In this document: in pieces, positions 38,301 to 53,777 of the stretch
How positions within the stretch are numbered: position 1 is the stretch's first letter
How the letters are laid out: the number at the start of each line of letters is the position of its first letter
Source of the DNA: Ichthyophonus hoferi
Taxonomy: Eukaryota > Opisthokonta > Ichthyosporea > Ichthyophonida > Ichthyophonidae
Reading direction: 5' to 3'
Length of the DNA stretch: 64,000 nucleotides
Assembly: GCA_002751075.1 (NCBI GenBank)
Contig: NAOQ01000188.1
Location: 10,945-74,944, forward strand
Program-made: the position numbers and the translations under genes
The notes under the pieces: generated by a model
Database searches by the model: none
Told to the model about the DNA's origin: nothing
What the model saw: the letters and a program-made list of their open reading frames with translations, nothing else

Positions 38301-41300
38301 GGTCCCGTTGTCTTGTAGATTAGTTGGAGTGGGTGGCTTCTATTTTCATAGTAATAAGTAGTGTAGAGCCAGTCAAGCCATTTCCCCTCCGCCAAGTAGA
38401 TTCTGCAACACTGCCTGCCCCTACCCCTAGCTATTATTATAGGGCATGAAGATGATGGCATATGTATTATCCTAGTCCCTTCGCTTTATTGCGTGCATAT
38501 ACATATACCTTGCCCCACTGTACCCTAAATACGGACTTTTATCACAATTCCATCCCTTTCCCTCTGCCCTCGCCCCTACGCCCACCCCCTCCGATCTATA
38601 CACCTTGTCACCCTTGTTAGCATCAGTCAATTCTCATTCTGTCTTCCTCTTACCCTAGACACCTTACCCTATCCCCCCATATTCACCCCTGAACACTGAA
38701 CACTGGCCCCATACAGGCAGAATCAGCGGCCAAAAGCGGCGAGGTGGTGTTGCACATGGGGGCGTACGACAAGATCAAGGAGCACATCATAGCCCGAGCT
38801 GTCCCTGGCCATACTGACCTGTGGCGATTGGAAGATATTATTAACATCATGCCGGCCCCTGCCCCTATTGTCCTTGACCCATCTCTGAGTCTGCAGCCAG
38901 TCCTAAGTAATTATATACCATCTGTGGTGGTAGGTACCTCTCTCAGGCCATTGCTTGCTGTGTCTGTGTCTCCTTTCTTTCCATTCCCTTCACTCTCTTG
39001 CTACCTCTTTTTCTTTTCCTTTTTCGCCCATTCCTACTGGTATTTGTTTTTTTCCTTTTACATGCGTGCCTCTGGCTATTTTTTTCTCTTCTAGTTTTCT
39101 TTCATGACCTGCTCAAACCATTGTAAAGACCTATAACCTTATACGTTATACATGCAATGATTTTTGCAGTCAGGATGTGTTTTCTATGTTGGGCAGTAAT
39201 ATTTTCAAGCCTTATAGCCCCTTCCCTGTACATGCCCCTCCCTCTTCCCTCTGCACTGACTTGCTATTATTCCTTTGATCATCATTAAGCATTATATTGG
39301 ACTCGACCCTCTTATACTGTACTGCTTGATTGGGTGCTTATGTACCTGCAGCTTGAGGCTTTCCACCCTCTCATTATTCATTCATACCTTCCCCCTCTAC
39401 CCTCTATTGTACTGCATATAATAAGTTACTATATATAGTTATATTGTACTGCATATAATAGGTTACTATATATAGTTATATTGTACTGCATATAGTAGGT
39501 TAATATATATAGTTATATTGTACTGCATCTAATAGGTTGTATTATGATGCTGTACCCGTTCATCCTCCCCTCCTCATATCCTGTACCATGCATGTGATTA
39601 CACACACCCAACACACAACACACAACACAACAAATATAATACAGAGAAAACGAATTGATTTTGGACTAGCGCAATGGATGGCCGAACTGCGGAGAGTGAC
39701 AGTGTTATTCGCACACCTGCCCTCCCTCACGGACTTTGACACTAAGGCGGAGAAGGACATACTCCAGGCCGCCTTTAAAGTTATGCAGACCACTGTGTTT
39801 AATTATGGGGGAACAGTTAGACAGTTTATTATTGGTAGGTGGGGCTCCATGAGGGCCTTTGCCCAGCCTTCACTCCTTCCTTCCTATTCTATTTCTATTC
39901 TATTCAGCCTCTTTCTGTGTTATCTGCTTTTTCTGTTCCTTTGCACTCTCCTTTCTTTCCTCTCTCCTCCTTCCCCCTTCCTTCCTTTACTATACTTTTA
40001 ATTGCCCGTTGTCCTGTAGATGCTTACTCCAAATCCAAGATATCCGTTATTTTTTTTTTGTATCTCATTGACACCTTTCCCCTTTTACTCTTTCCTTCTA
40101 TGCACTCACTTGCATTCACTAATTTCATTTACCAAATTTTACCTCAGAATGTATATTAGTTGATTTTTCAAGTGTGATATATGCGTTTCTCACCACCCTA
40201 GTGTAGTCACGTATGTGTTAGTACTACTTGCTAGCCCACTCACCCTGAATGATTTATCTCTCCTTCCCCCTCCCTCTCCCCCACTCCTCCTTCCCCTCCT
40301 TCCCTTTCCAAGACGATAAGGGGAGTGTACTAGTGGCGGCATTTTACGTGCATGATGACGACCCAGTAAGAGCCATTAAGGCTGCCCTTAAGATGGTGGC
40401 TAAACTGAAAGATGTAGGTCTCTTGTGGGTGCTATTGGTATTATTCATATTAGTTATAGTACCTCTAGTAGTATTATTATTGCTATTATTTTTATCGTTT
40501 ATATCGTTTATATCTGATTGGATGGCCATTATATACCATGGTTTTATCTCCTGTATATGCGGTCAATGGCGTATCATTCTAGGTTTATTAACATTATTGG
40601 CCTCTTTCAAATACGCTCATGTCCCTATATGTATATGTGGTATTATATTATATTCTATTATATCGTATTGTACCCCTCCTACATACATAGACGCTCCTAC
40701 ACGTATAAATGTATCCGCGTATATATATACAACCAATCATAACTGAGTACTTTTCCCCTTTAGGATGTATATGTATTAATAATGTGTTCTCTATTGCAGC
40801 ATGTTTCGTTTTTATTTTCTCCTATTACTCCACAGTTGTTTCCTGTGCTATATATATACTCTTGCCTTAGTGTCTGTCTACATACAATAGTGAGCCTTGC
40901 CCCCCTCGTTCAGTTATAATATTCTTGCCTCATATAAAAATGCCCAGACACCTTTTTCTTTCTCTTCTTTATATCTGTTCATGTAAAACCCTTATCTATA
41001 ACCCATTGTTGGGTGTTTTTAATCTTCTAGAGACATCTCCTGGTTGTGTTTACGTCTTAACAAGGACACTTGGTTTGATTCTTCCTTACGTTAGGACTGA
41101 GTTCTGTTATTTCTCGTTCTACATAGATACGCTAATACACCATCAGCTTTCTAATTAAATTATAGCTCAGAGGACACCAATGCCCAGTTTTATACTAGGG
41201 GTCTAACCCGCACCGTGGAGGATACATTTTTCCCATGCTGCTTTTCATAAGGCTTATGAAGCATCTACAGATCTACATACCTACCTTTATAATGTAACAT

Positions 41301-43909
41301 GTAGCCCACCATGACCCCTCATTCCTTCCTTCCTCTTTGCAGATCAACGTGAAGTGCAGTTGCGGGGTGACTACAGGCAAAGTGTTTCTCGGGGCGGTGG
41401 GGTCGGAGACCCGTAGAGAGTTTGCTATGGTAGGGGACACGGTGAACCTGGCAGCCCGTCTGATGATAGTCGCCCAGTCTACGGTGCTGTGCGATAACTA
41501 CAGCTTCCAGGCCTGCCAGGCCCACCCTCACTCACGACTATCGTTCAAGTGAGTAGGTATTCACTCCGAACGGGTAGTGGCCAGATAGCTAGGTGTAAGA
41601 TAAAGATACGGACGACGATGGGCTAGGGCAGATATATATGTACTAGGTAGCACGGGGGGAGGAGGTGGGAGGCTATGAATATGGTGATAGAAAGGGTCTG
41701 GGGCGTGCCCTACCTGTAGACCTGACAGCCAAGTATATGGAGGGAATAGAGGCTATAAGGGAAACAGTTACTTTCCTTTTTCTCTCTTTCACCACCACCC
41801 CCCCAACCCCCCTCCTACACTCACATACACGCATAACCAGACACAATCTCTCTCGATGTTTCTTCGTGTTAGTTGGCCTCTATGTTCTTCTAAACACACT
41901 TATATACATATATACAATACTTCTTGTTTGTTCTATGGGTAGGATGCATGACTGACCCAGATCTTTCTAGCACGATAATCTTAAGAGTTCTTAAAGTGAT
42001 ACTATGTACATATTATGCATACTAATATAGATACATACTACATATATAATGACAAACAAGTACTAAGACTAACAGAGTGGTTGACGGGGGGGTGGGGGAG
42101 CAGGCGACTAGAACCTATTATGGTTAAAGGCAAGAAGACTCTTATTCCAATCTTCAGTCCCTTCTTCCAGACTTCCCGTACCGTTTTATCAAACATTCAC
42201 CACCGTACCTCGGTAAATATATTTTCCTACTCTCTACTTCCATCGAACACACTCTCTCTTGGCTTCCTGTCCCTATCCCTTATCCCTACTATATACAATA
42301 GTCATACTACTATCTTGCTATTCGTCACATTCCCTCGTCTCTTTTCACTATTCTTTATTCTTTAATATCTCAGTGGGTTTTAATGGCACGTTATTATCTC
42401 ATGTTATTGCGTAAATTTCTTGTTTCTCTTCTCTCCCCTATCTATGTATTGAGTCAGTTAACGTTTTGCAAGGAAATAAGGAAATAAAGAAATAATAATG
42501 GACAGGCAGGGTGGCATAGGTATAAATGAGATAGATAGGAGAGAGGAAGGATAGGGTAGAGGTTGGATAATAGTGCGAGGTGAGGGTGGGGTAACTGGCT
42601 ATGAATATGTTGGTAAAAAGGAAAGGAGTTACAGAAGAAAGAGTAAGGAAAAAACAGGAGCAGAGGTATCTGAAACGAAACGAAATAGGCGTATAATAAA
42701 AGAAGAAAATGTATATAGGAAACAACACTTTGTAGGTCAATAATGGGGGAGACTGGCAATGGTAAAGGCAGGACGGTCACATCTACGTCTATATACAGAG
42801 TGGGGTACACGTTTGCGCTAATCTTTCAACATACTTGCACATGCACACTAACATATTATCTTCTATTGGCTATATAGCTTGGTCATAGCAGTTTAATTGG
42901 TCGAGAACAAGAAAAAGTGCTACTATTGAGTGCTATCGACCAGTTACGAAGCGTACGTATGAGATCTTTCGGGTTTATTGGCCCACCCAGCCTTATTTTT
43001 TATTGATTCATTCTATCACCATTTCTCTCCCTCGTATTTAATATTTTTGCATTTATGTTTTTGCATCTAGGTACCATTCAAAACTATACTATAGAAGTAC
43101 CTTATACTATTACTGGGAATATATATATACTTATGTTCTTTATCTATCTCTATATATATCTAATCCCTATCATATTGACTTTAATAACCCGTTTTGTTTA
43201 TTCATACGTATACTTAGATATAATATTCTATACAAAATACATGAGTATATATATTATCCACTGGTATGCAGTATATATATAATCTGCTTCAACCTCCACC
43301 AATAAGAGCTACCCCATAAACACATTTAATCCATATTAGGAAGAGTTAAAACGAACCATTGTAGTGGAGGGAGAGGAGGGAATTGGCAAATCACAAGTGA
43401 TTCGCTATCTTCTATCACGACTAAGGGACAGGAAGAGAGGGAAGAAAGGTGAGTAGTGCAGACAGGGCCTGGCTACTGCTGAGCCTTGACCCTTTGAGCT
43501 ACCCTACATCTGTACATGTATACTATATACTATACTATACAGTGTAGTATTATACATACTATGTACATATATCATGTACATCTGAGAATATCTGTCCGTG
43601 CATGTGTCTTTCTTCCCTCGTCATCTGCCTCTATATATTGTATGAGAGGATAGTATGATAGTATGATAATATAATAGTATAATATATACTGCTTTTTGAA
43701 TGCATGTATATGTATATATATATAACTTCAATATACCCATTCTCTTATTCTCTTCCCCATATCCCCTTACAGACCCGACTAGGTCCGAACCCCTGATATT
43801 TGAAGTGCCTGGTGACTCTATCCACTCCTTCTCCCCACTTTATTCCTGGCAGAGCTGCATCATCCGGCTCCTGCTGAATGTGGACCATGATGTGGGTCTT
43901 ATATTCATA

Positions 43910-43944
<35 letters not shown>

Positions 43945-46900
43945 NNNNNNNNNNNNNNNNNNNNNNNNNNNNNNNNNNNNNNNNNNNNNNNNNNNNNNNN
44001 NNNNNNNNNNNNNNNNNNNNNNNNNNNNNNNNNNNNNNNNNNNNNNNNNNNNNNNNNNNNNNNNNNNNNNNNNNNNNNNNNNNNNNNNNNNNNNNNNNNN
44101 NNNNNNNNNNNNNNNNNNNNNNNNNNNNNNNNNNNNNNNNNNNNNNNNNNNNNNNNNNNNNNNNNNNNNNNNNNNNNNNNNNNNNNNNNNNNNNNNNNNN
44201 NNNNNNNNNNNNNNNNNNNNNNNNNNNNNNNNNNNNNNNNNNNNNNNNNNNNNNNNNNNNNNNNNNNNNNNNNNNNNNNNNNNNNNNNNNNNNNNNNNNN
44301 NNNNNNNNNNNNNNNNNNNNNNNNNNNNNNNNNNNNNNNNNNNNNNNNNNNNNNNNNNNNNNNNNNNNNNNNNNNNNNNNNNNNNNNNNNNNAGTTAGGT
44401 GTGGTGTGACTGTAGAGCTAGAGGATAGAGGGGGATAGGGAGGGATGGGGCTATGTATGTGGGTATACAGTGGGCCAGGCTCTTCATTGTGTATGTTGGC
44501 CTCTTTACGTATGGTGTGTACTACATCTTAACAACACGAAATACGAGCCAATATCAAGACCCTATTCCACTATTTCAAACAAATAAGAATAGAGCAGTAG
44601 TATATCTATGCTAACTGGCTACTAGCTTTCAATGGGCCACTGTATTCATTACACACCAATTACCAATTAATTACTAATTATCATTTAACTATGGAGGGCT
44701 ATACCACAATAATAGTACCTTTCTTTAGGATTACACCATTAGTACCTTTCTTTAGGATTACACCATATACATCACATACACTGCACCGTCCATATATAGT
44801 AGCATTTATTGCCAAGCCATTCATGTTTTTTCATTGGCCTGTGCTGTTGCCATGATATGGGACCAGAAGCTATGGCCAACTAGCTCCAACCAATTAGAAT
44901 GCAGACATTGGCATTATTTAAAATTTAAGTCAGGTGTGATAACCAACCATTGGTGTGACACAGGATGATGAAGACGACATCTCATTTGATGCGCAGCATG
45001 CCTTACAGGTAGGTAATTGGTAGACTAGTTATTGTTGTAATGCATGCATGCATCCATACATACCTGAGCATATTGGATGGCGAGTGTATTCACTATGGCT
45101 GTTGGTATGAGCACTAATCAGGTTTACCCAAGGGCTTGTATAGAGACTATACACTATACACGATATACTGTGTTACAACAGTATATCTATATTTATATTT
45201 ATACTCTCTAGTCCCCCCTTCCCATTACCACCCAGGAGCACGTGGTTGCCATACTACAGAAACTACCACATTTTAAAAGGTCAAACGGTGGTGATGAAAC
45301 TGAATCATGGTCTAATTATGGAGCCCTCCTGAATACTGTAAGTACTCTAATGCTATAGTCTATAGCTTGGACTGGATTGTAGATGTATGGATGGAAGCAT
45401 GCCCTCTATCTCGATGTGTGTCTCTCTTTCTTGTCTTTCCGTGTATGCCTTTTTAGCCCTATTGCTTCTTTCTCAAAGATATATATATATATATCATCTC
45501 CTCGCCCTATATGTCCATCGGCGTTTCTTTTTCTCTCTCTCTCACGCTCTCTGTATAAAATCTTCTTGATCCTTCTCTATTCACTCAATCATTATTTTCC
45601 TGTACTGAACGTTCTATAGTTTAGTCTATGGCTTATGGCCTCTTCCTGCATTAGCCCCTCTTATATAACCACTACATTGGTACATCTTGACCACCAGTCA
45701 TATCCTAATTCAACGCATTACCTTATATAGTTGCTGTTTTACTCTTATCCCTCCTTCCCTATCTACCCCTTATTTATTACCCACATCCAATCAGCTACTT
45801 GCTTTAAAGCAAGAGGAGACAGAATCTACACAATTAATGGACAGCAATGGTCGAATGCAAAAGACAATCCTTCTAATTGCATCCATCCTAGCATATAAGG
45901 CTGACGGCAGGAAGATTATCATTCTGATTGACGATGGCCACTGGTAAGGTGATGGGGGAGTAGAAGGGAGTGATGGGTATAGTAGTACGTAGGGCAAGGG
46001 AATATGCAAGTCCGTTATTAACTGCCATGCAGTTAGTGTGGGCATATGTGTATATGTGTATATGTGCATACATACATGCCATGTAGGATGTAGGGGTAGG
46101 CACGAATTGTACCTGTAGGGTAGGTGCAATGAATATGGTACGGTATGTAATGTGCATGGGTTAGGTATATATAGGGTATATAAGGTATATAGGGTATATA
46201 AGGTATGTATGTGTATGCATAGCCCGTGTGGCTAGATCCTAGCTATGTGGTGGGGGTAATAGACGAGTGACAGTATGGGGTTCTCTGCAGGTTGGATACA
46301 GCCTCGTGGGAAGTCATAGGAGAACTGACCAACCTGGTCAAGAGTATATTGGTTGTAGTAACACGGCGATTAACCGTAAGTGGCTATATGTGTATGTCTA
46401 TCATACCTGGTGCGTGGTGCCATGCCAGGTGCCATACCAGACATTGTTACCTACATTACATCTATACTCAGCCATACCCTACTCTATATGCTATATGATC
46501 TCTATAAACAGCCCTTATCGATACAGACATACTATCGCACACCCTATCATACATCCTATCATAACATACATAAGTACACGTCCAACCCTCCCTCTGTCCC
46601 TCTCAGATTAGCATATCGTCAGATCTCAGCCGTCTCCTTCAACTAACCAAGAGTCAGACGGTCAAGCTGTCCCCTCTCTCCCAGGATGACACTGGTCGAT
46701 TACTGCAACATGTCCTGCGAGCAAGGGATGTCCCTGAGACTCTTACCCGACTAATTCACGAGAAGTCCAACGGAGTAGGTCCACTCTCTATCTCTATTTA
46801 TCTAGTATCTATCTATGTGATGCTGTGATGATTGTGGGCCTTAATGGTATATGCATATGCATGGCCCCTTGACCACCCATTCAGGTGTATATATATATAT

Positions 46901-49900
46901 ATATATTATTGTTAATCTTATTCTAAGTATTAGTCGTAGTCAATCGGTTGAACAAGCCAGTGAAACCGTCAATTTACCGGTAAAATACAAGGGAGAGGGT
47001 GTAATAGGAGTAGACTTAAGTGGACATCCTAATGTAAAGATAGAATAGCATGACCTTTATCCTATTACGATTTATTATCTTGTTTTCATATCTTTTATTT
47101 AGGCTTTATATACACCTGCATATAGCATTATATCTATGTATCCCGGGTCCTATGCCTATGCACATTCCCACTTAGGCCCATGTTCATTTTCTTGAAAGTT
47201 GTGACCTATACGCTCTAGACGGTGTGCCTCTAATTGGAAATGTACCATGCTGGATTGAGATATCCACATATCCATCCTTTCCTTATGGTTAACCAGCTCT
47301 TCTTCCTGGGTGCTTTATGTTAATCTCTCCTATCTCCACCTTTTTCTATCTATTCTACCTATAGCCTACGAAATCCCTGTCCTACAGTTGTCTGTCAATA
47401 CTTAACGTAAATCTCTCCTAAACATATTTATCCCCCACCTCTTAGAATCCTTTCTTCAGCCGCAACCTGGCTATTTCTTTATGTGATAGTGGGACAATTT
47501 CAGTGGAAGACGACACAGTTAATCTATTGGCTGACATTAAGGTGGGGTGAGGCAGTAGTACTGAATAGTAAGGCTGTGTATATAGGATGGACCCTGATAA
47601 CATATACCAGGAGAGACAGTAATAGTAAAATAGTAAGGCTGTGTGTATAGGATGGTCCCTGATAACATAGACCAGGAGAGACAGTAATAGTAAAATAGTA
47701 AGGCTGTGTGTATAGGATGGTCCCTGATAATGTAAACTAGGAGAGACAGCAGGCGTTCCTAGCTATGAATAAACACCATTTCTAATAGTAATAGTAAGAA
47801 TATAACCCAGTGCGCTGATCATTCATTGTTTGGCCTCAACAGAACCCCGCTGACATAGCGTTTCCTGACACGGTTGAGGACCTGGTAACCAGTAGAATTG
47901 GGTAGGTAATCTTCTATATCATGTTTCATTGATTGATAATAAACCATGGAGGGGTGTCCTAGCAGGTAAATGCTAGGGGGAGTCAATGGCTGTGTAGTAG
48001 ATGGTAGCACAGGGAATGGTGCAAAGGTTGGAGCACGAAGGAATAGAGTAGGTCTAATATGGCATGCGCCTCCGAGGACTAAATTTCTCACTGGTTGGTG
48101 AAATGTCAGGCGGTTGCCTTCCCGATCCCAGTTTGTTCTCAAGGTAGCGTCTGTGATTGGCATGCAGTTTGACCTAAGCATGTTAATGGGAGTCTACCCA
48201 GTCCCTGACGAGAAGGTACCGTGTATATACCATGTATATAGTATCCGTTGTGTGTGTTCTTTATATGATCCAGCTGTGTGTGCACCCATGCAATGGTCTC
48301 TATCTTCACAGTGTGCATAGATATGCGTGTACATGCCAACCAAAGGACTCGTAATGTTCATTTATACTTTAAAATGAGGATGTCATTGGTGCATTGGTGG
48401 GATGATGCAGCCAGAACAGGGCCTTCTCCTTCGTATATATAGAGGCAGTTGGATACATGTACATGCACACTACTGTATATGTATATGTAAGGAAACACTT
48501 ATACAATTGCATATACAAATACACACAAAGAACATATTAACATATTAACATATATATGCCTGTACGCCCAACCTGACTCTGTTCTCATGTCTATCCACTC
48601 CTTACATTTCTCCCTATATGCACACAGTACTCTCTCCAAAGCTGCGTTGAGGAGCTAGAACATCTCGACTTCCTTCAGGAGGTGTCTCATGCCAACGAGG
48701 GGACATATCGCTTTACACAGACTGTAGTGAGAGAGTGTTGCTATAACCTGTTACTATTCCAACAGGTGAGGGAGAGGGAGGGAAAGGGAGTGGGGCGGTC
48801 TCTGTAGAGAGCCTATGTGGTTATTTACTGCTAGTACTAGTTTATCTTGAGGCTCTTATTGGTCTTTCTTTTTCATTGCTATTTGCTCACTTTATGGTTG
48901 ATACATGATAGTTTTTTATTTTATTATTTATTATCCAGTTTTCTCTTTCTTTGCTTGGTTATCTTTTTTTACATGTTATATATATATATATATATTAAAT
49001 ACTTCATTTAAGATCTTGAATGTCTTTTTTGTTTGGAATGTAAGATAGATAGGTAGATATATGGCGTGTTAGACATGGGTAGGGCATTGCTGGGGAGAAT
49101 GATGGTTGATCGAAGGGTGGGTGGCACTCTATGCTTACGAATGCCAAGATTATTTTATGTGGAAAAAAATATATAGCAAGTGGCCAATAGTGTATTTTAA
49201 GATAGGGCTGTAAACCTAATGAGACGCCGGTTTTGTTCTGAACTGAAACATGATTAGTGGTGGGAAGTCATGCACTAGAGAGGATCTCTTTCGGGGTTTC
49301 TTTATAAATTTTTATGTAGTATGTGATATATACAGTACATGAAGTCTATAGTAAGGGGATTTGTTTGTTGTCTTATCTCGTATAGTCTTGCTATATTAGT
49401 ATGGATGCTATGATGGGTGATGTGTGGTGGCTGTAGCAGGGCACTGTGGAACTATACTATAAAGGCCTCTCTCAGGAGGACATACATACTTGGAAGTAGC
49501 ATAGGAAGATATTGGCAATGGACTACAAGCTAAAATGATGCCATTTGATTGATTAACTCATGTAGTAGTATAGAGGTCTTATGCGTAAAGTATGCAGATT
49601 ATATATAGTATAAGGTGGTCGAAGTGGCCAAAGTGATTAAAAGCTAGAGGTAGCCCTTATAGAATAAACATAACACCAATAGGAATTAAGATATCGTGTA
49701 ATTACATGCCAAGATAACGGCTATTAGACAACAGATAAAGACAACAATATAGATAGCAATAGTAACAGATATTCACATGTACGTGCTTTTATTCCTTTCT
49801 TTGTAGAGGCGGACATTACATACAGTAATCGCAGAATGGTATAAGGAATATGTGGAGGATTATAGACCCTTCTACTTCAGGCTAGGCTATCATTGGGAGA

Positions 49901-52900
49901 TTGCCGAGGTGGGTTATATCATGTATATCATACATCTTGGTTATTTTTCTTTCTATCTCCTTCTCTTTCCTTCTACTGTCCCCCTATCTAACCTATAGTT
50001 GCCAGTTGAAACTACTTCGCCCTCTATTTCAATTGGTATTTATCACAATAATTTAGGTGTGCTAGACTGTTTCCAATTAAAGAATACGTGTAGTTGTATG
50101 GACTGGATAGGTATATATAGGTATATAGCTGCTACCATACAAGCGGACTTAAAGGTCATCTGATGAGAGTATGAAGGAGAATTGGTAGTGACGCACAAGA
50201 GTATACTATAATAGGCTGTATGGCCACACAGGAAAGATATAGGATGGTATTACTAGGGAAAGCCCGTGCCATAACATCTTGACCCTGTATTTGGCCCCAT
50301 TGTTTTACTTTATTGATGTGGTCTGGTAGACATGGAGTAGTTTAAGAGGGCTCAGCCTATAGTTGATGTGGATTAATATTAAGATGGTAACCTATATCAT
50401 CGTGGTGTGATTATTTGCTGATATATATATATATGACACCTACACAGAATTATCAAAAATCTACATTCTATTATGAGAAGGCAGGGGACGAATCTAGCCG
50501 ACAGGTATGGCCAGTCTAGTTGGGTCGGGAGTTTATGTGCTGCATGTATTCTATGTAGTATAGATATTATGGGTATTCTGAGTATTATATCTATTGTAGG
50601 TGTTAAATGTATTTTATGTTTTGTATATATTATAGGTATTATATGGGGTATATGTACTGTATGTGTTGTAGGTTCTTTATAATAGTCAGAGCCCTATATA
50701 TGTCTGGCAAACACATTTACACCTAGGTATCCGATCACCTGTGTGTTTGCATTCTCATGCACTCACCAATGTCAGTATAAAGGGCAATATACCATCCAAT
50801 CAATCCTGAACTTCTGTTGTTATGGAGATACACCACAACCAATGATGTACCGTAATGTATACTGTAAGCACGCTGACCGTCGCTCCGCAACCCACTCTAA
50901 CCCTTAACCTACTCCCACACAGAGCTCTAATAAGGAGGCCATAACATTCTACACTAGGGCCATTGACATGTGCCCCAGAGCTGCTGCCCATGCCATGCTA
51001 GACGCAAATGACCCTGCGTATGTATGATTGCATGATGTACAATGCATTTCTTATGGTGTATATTTCTATGCCATATATCCCTTTCCTCCCCTTTGTCTGT
51101 ATGTATGACCACATGAAGCAGCTGTGCAATAAAGAAATAACTTAAGAGGGGAGAATAAGCATACATGCATATAAATTACATATTATACTCTATTATAGTA
51201 TACTATGCTAGACTGGGTCCTATCCCTTGATGCTTAATGCGTACTCCTCGCAGATATCGGTTAATTCTGTCCCGAATACATAACAGCATAGCTGAGGCTT
51301 ACTACAAAATAGGTAATATTACTGTCCTGGATTACTATTGCTGCTGTTGTCGCTGTGTATATACCATATATTCTGACATATGGGTGGATGCATAGATAGA
51401 TGCTTTATTAATAAATATTAAATGATATGGTATGTATATACGAACACAATTAAATAGAGTTGTGTGCATAAATAGATAGATAGGTAAGTAGGTAGGTAGG
51501 TAGGTAGATAGATAGAGATAGAGGGAGAGGGAGAAAGGGGAGGAGATACTTACAAAAATGACTGCTAGCCAATTACTAATTGTTGTTATGATGGCGTGTC
51601 AGGTGACATGAACCGCAGCATGGAGCATATTGAGCAGGCGCTTAAGGCCCTAGGCCTCCCCATGCCTACCAACAACGTCATGTCGGTCTTGATGGTGGCT
51701 GGCCGGGTAGGTGCATGTGATGTGGTAGCAGGGTAGGGGCAAGGTAATACAATACGGTAGATGGGTCCGCTGTTGCTAACTATAAAGGGATGTAGGCTCT
51801 CAAGCAGACGCTAAAGATGAAGAAGTCCTCTACCCCAAGCGCCGAGGGACCAGGCACTGTACAAGTGCAAGCTCTAGTAGCATATGAGGTTGGCCCAGAC
51901 ATAGCATATAAACATATACCTGTACACCTACACATGCACACATATACGAACGCAAGGACAGCAATGTTTTCTTTATATTCTCTCCTTTGCCTTTTTATTT
52001 GGCTTATGCATAATGTGGTATCCCTACTTAATCACTTAGGTGATAGACCCTACTACTATACAATGTATAGCCTGCTAACATCGTTTCTATACTATCATAT
52101 TCTGCTCCTGCTTGACTTGTCTGTTACCAAGTCTTTCTTACTTCTTCTTTAGTTTCCCCTCTCGTACACTATCCGGTTATCCTGTTCCCCTTTCTCCCCC
52201 CTTACTGTTCCTGTCGTCCTACTCTATACTCCGCCACATGCCTCCTGTATCTCTCTTCACCCCACCTTTATTCTTTTTATGGTCGAACTTAGCCTATATA
52301 GGTGCTATACGACTGTGTTGTGGCTATTATTGCACTCATTATGGGTAGGAGCTGATAATTACAAGTAGAGAACCAAAATAACAACTAAACATCTTTATTC
52401 AATTATCACTGTACACTTCAAAGGGTAGAGCCTGCTACAGACCAAGAACTTTTATACACTAGATGTAGACCACTATATATAGACTACTTACTAATTATTA
52501 ATTATTTAATTAATTACACACTTAAGACTATAACTATGATTGGTATACCTGACCACCTTTCATCCTTCCTTCTAGATCCTATCGCAGATCTACTTCATAC
52601 TAGGGCAACCTACCAGTATGCTAAACTGTTGTGTGCGAGCCCTGTCAGTGGTGAGCGAGGCTGATGCCTGCAAGGCCACCCTCGCCCGGGTGTACGCATC
52701 ACTGTCGGTGGCAACTCGCATGCTGGTTGGTTGAGTTTCTGGGTGGTTGAGTGGTTGGCGAGGGAAGGAGGGAGGGGTATCTTTTGGCACTATCACCCCT
52801 ATCACACCACTCTCCTTATATAGATCCCATTGGTTTGGTTTTATCTTTCCTATGCTAGATCCTGCAACCTCCCCCTAATTACATGCCCCTTCTTCTGGTT

Positions 52901-53746
52901 CATTGGGCTATTTAATTTACTTCTTACTAATTGGCTGTTATAACTAAATACTTTAAATAGAATATACTTCATGGACACTCTTTTATGCTGTCCTCCTACC
53001 TTCTTCACTTTCACGAATTCCATCTCTACATTGGTCTCGCTCTCCTTATTTCAGTCTGTGTCTAAGTAGTCATGCATCCATCCATATCCATTATCCCCCT
53101 CATATGCCTACCAGCCTACTCTATATCTCCTACCCTAACAAATAATTTTCTATTACTCTCTTATTTCTCTAACATTCATCCAATACCAACCCTACCATGC
53201 TTTTACTTTGTCTTGTTCATATATCCCACCTACCCTCATTTGTTATCTTTATCTTAGTCTACCTATCTATACCTTACCCCCTCACTCCTCTCCCTGCCTA
53301 CATATAACCATATACCTATTATCCTATACCTATAGGGGGAGACCAGTGATAGTCAGAAGCATCGTGCCAGGGCGGTGGAACTATCCACGAGTGTACCGCA
53401 TCTAAGTACCTTTGCGCGAGTATTACACATGAATGCCTTGACGGACTGCATGAACGGGGAGTTGTTAGGGGTACACACTACGCTTAAATCAGTACTAGAT
53501 CTCTATGACCGCATGGCCCAATGGAGAAAATGGTGTGAGGTATGTAGAGAAGATACATATCTGCATAGGGAATAGTATGTTATAGTGTGGCATGGTATGA
53601 TATGGTGTAATATATATATATATATTCTACCCTAAATAGTCTATGTTAAAAATAGTTAGTGGGTTGGCTTGGACCTGTATTGTGTTGTGTAGTGATGAGT
53701 GTATTTCTCTAATGCTTACCCTTCTTATAGGGGGTGGATGGAGTTG

Positions 53747-53777
<31 letters not shown>

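Larger units (their letters stand above)
42878..47541 (+). other. Exons encoding the P-loop NTPase module
   Basis: The module opens with LIGREQEKVLLL. Walker A is GEEGIGKS (about residues 801-808) and Walker B is IIILIDDGHW (about 956-965). A sensor-like LVVVTRRLT follows. This is the AAA/STAND-type region that follows the cyclase pair in ADCY10 relatives. The assembly gap falls between Walker A and Walker B exons. Confidence 0.85.

Noticed and set aside
41665-41955. 96-residue open frame in the cyclase locus
   Set aside because: The flanking exons 41343-41548 and 42104-42212 join in phase and continue the C2 domain without it, and it shows no family motif.
43700-44438. Long open frames crossing the run of N
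   Set aside because: The frames are open only because N cannot encode a stop; the real exon ends at 43891 with a GT donor.
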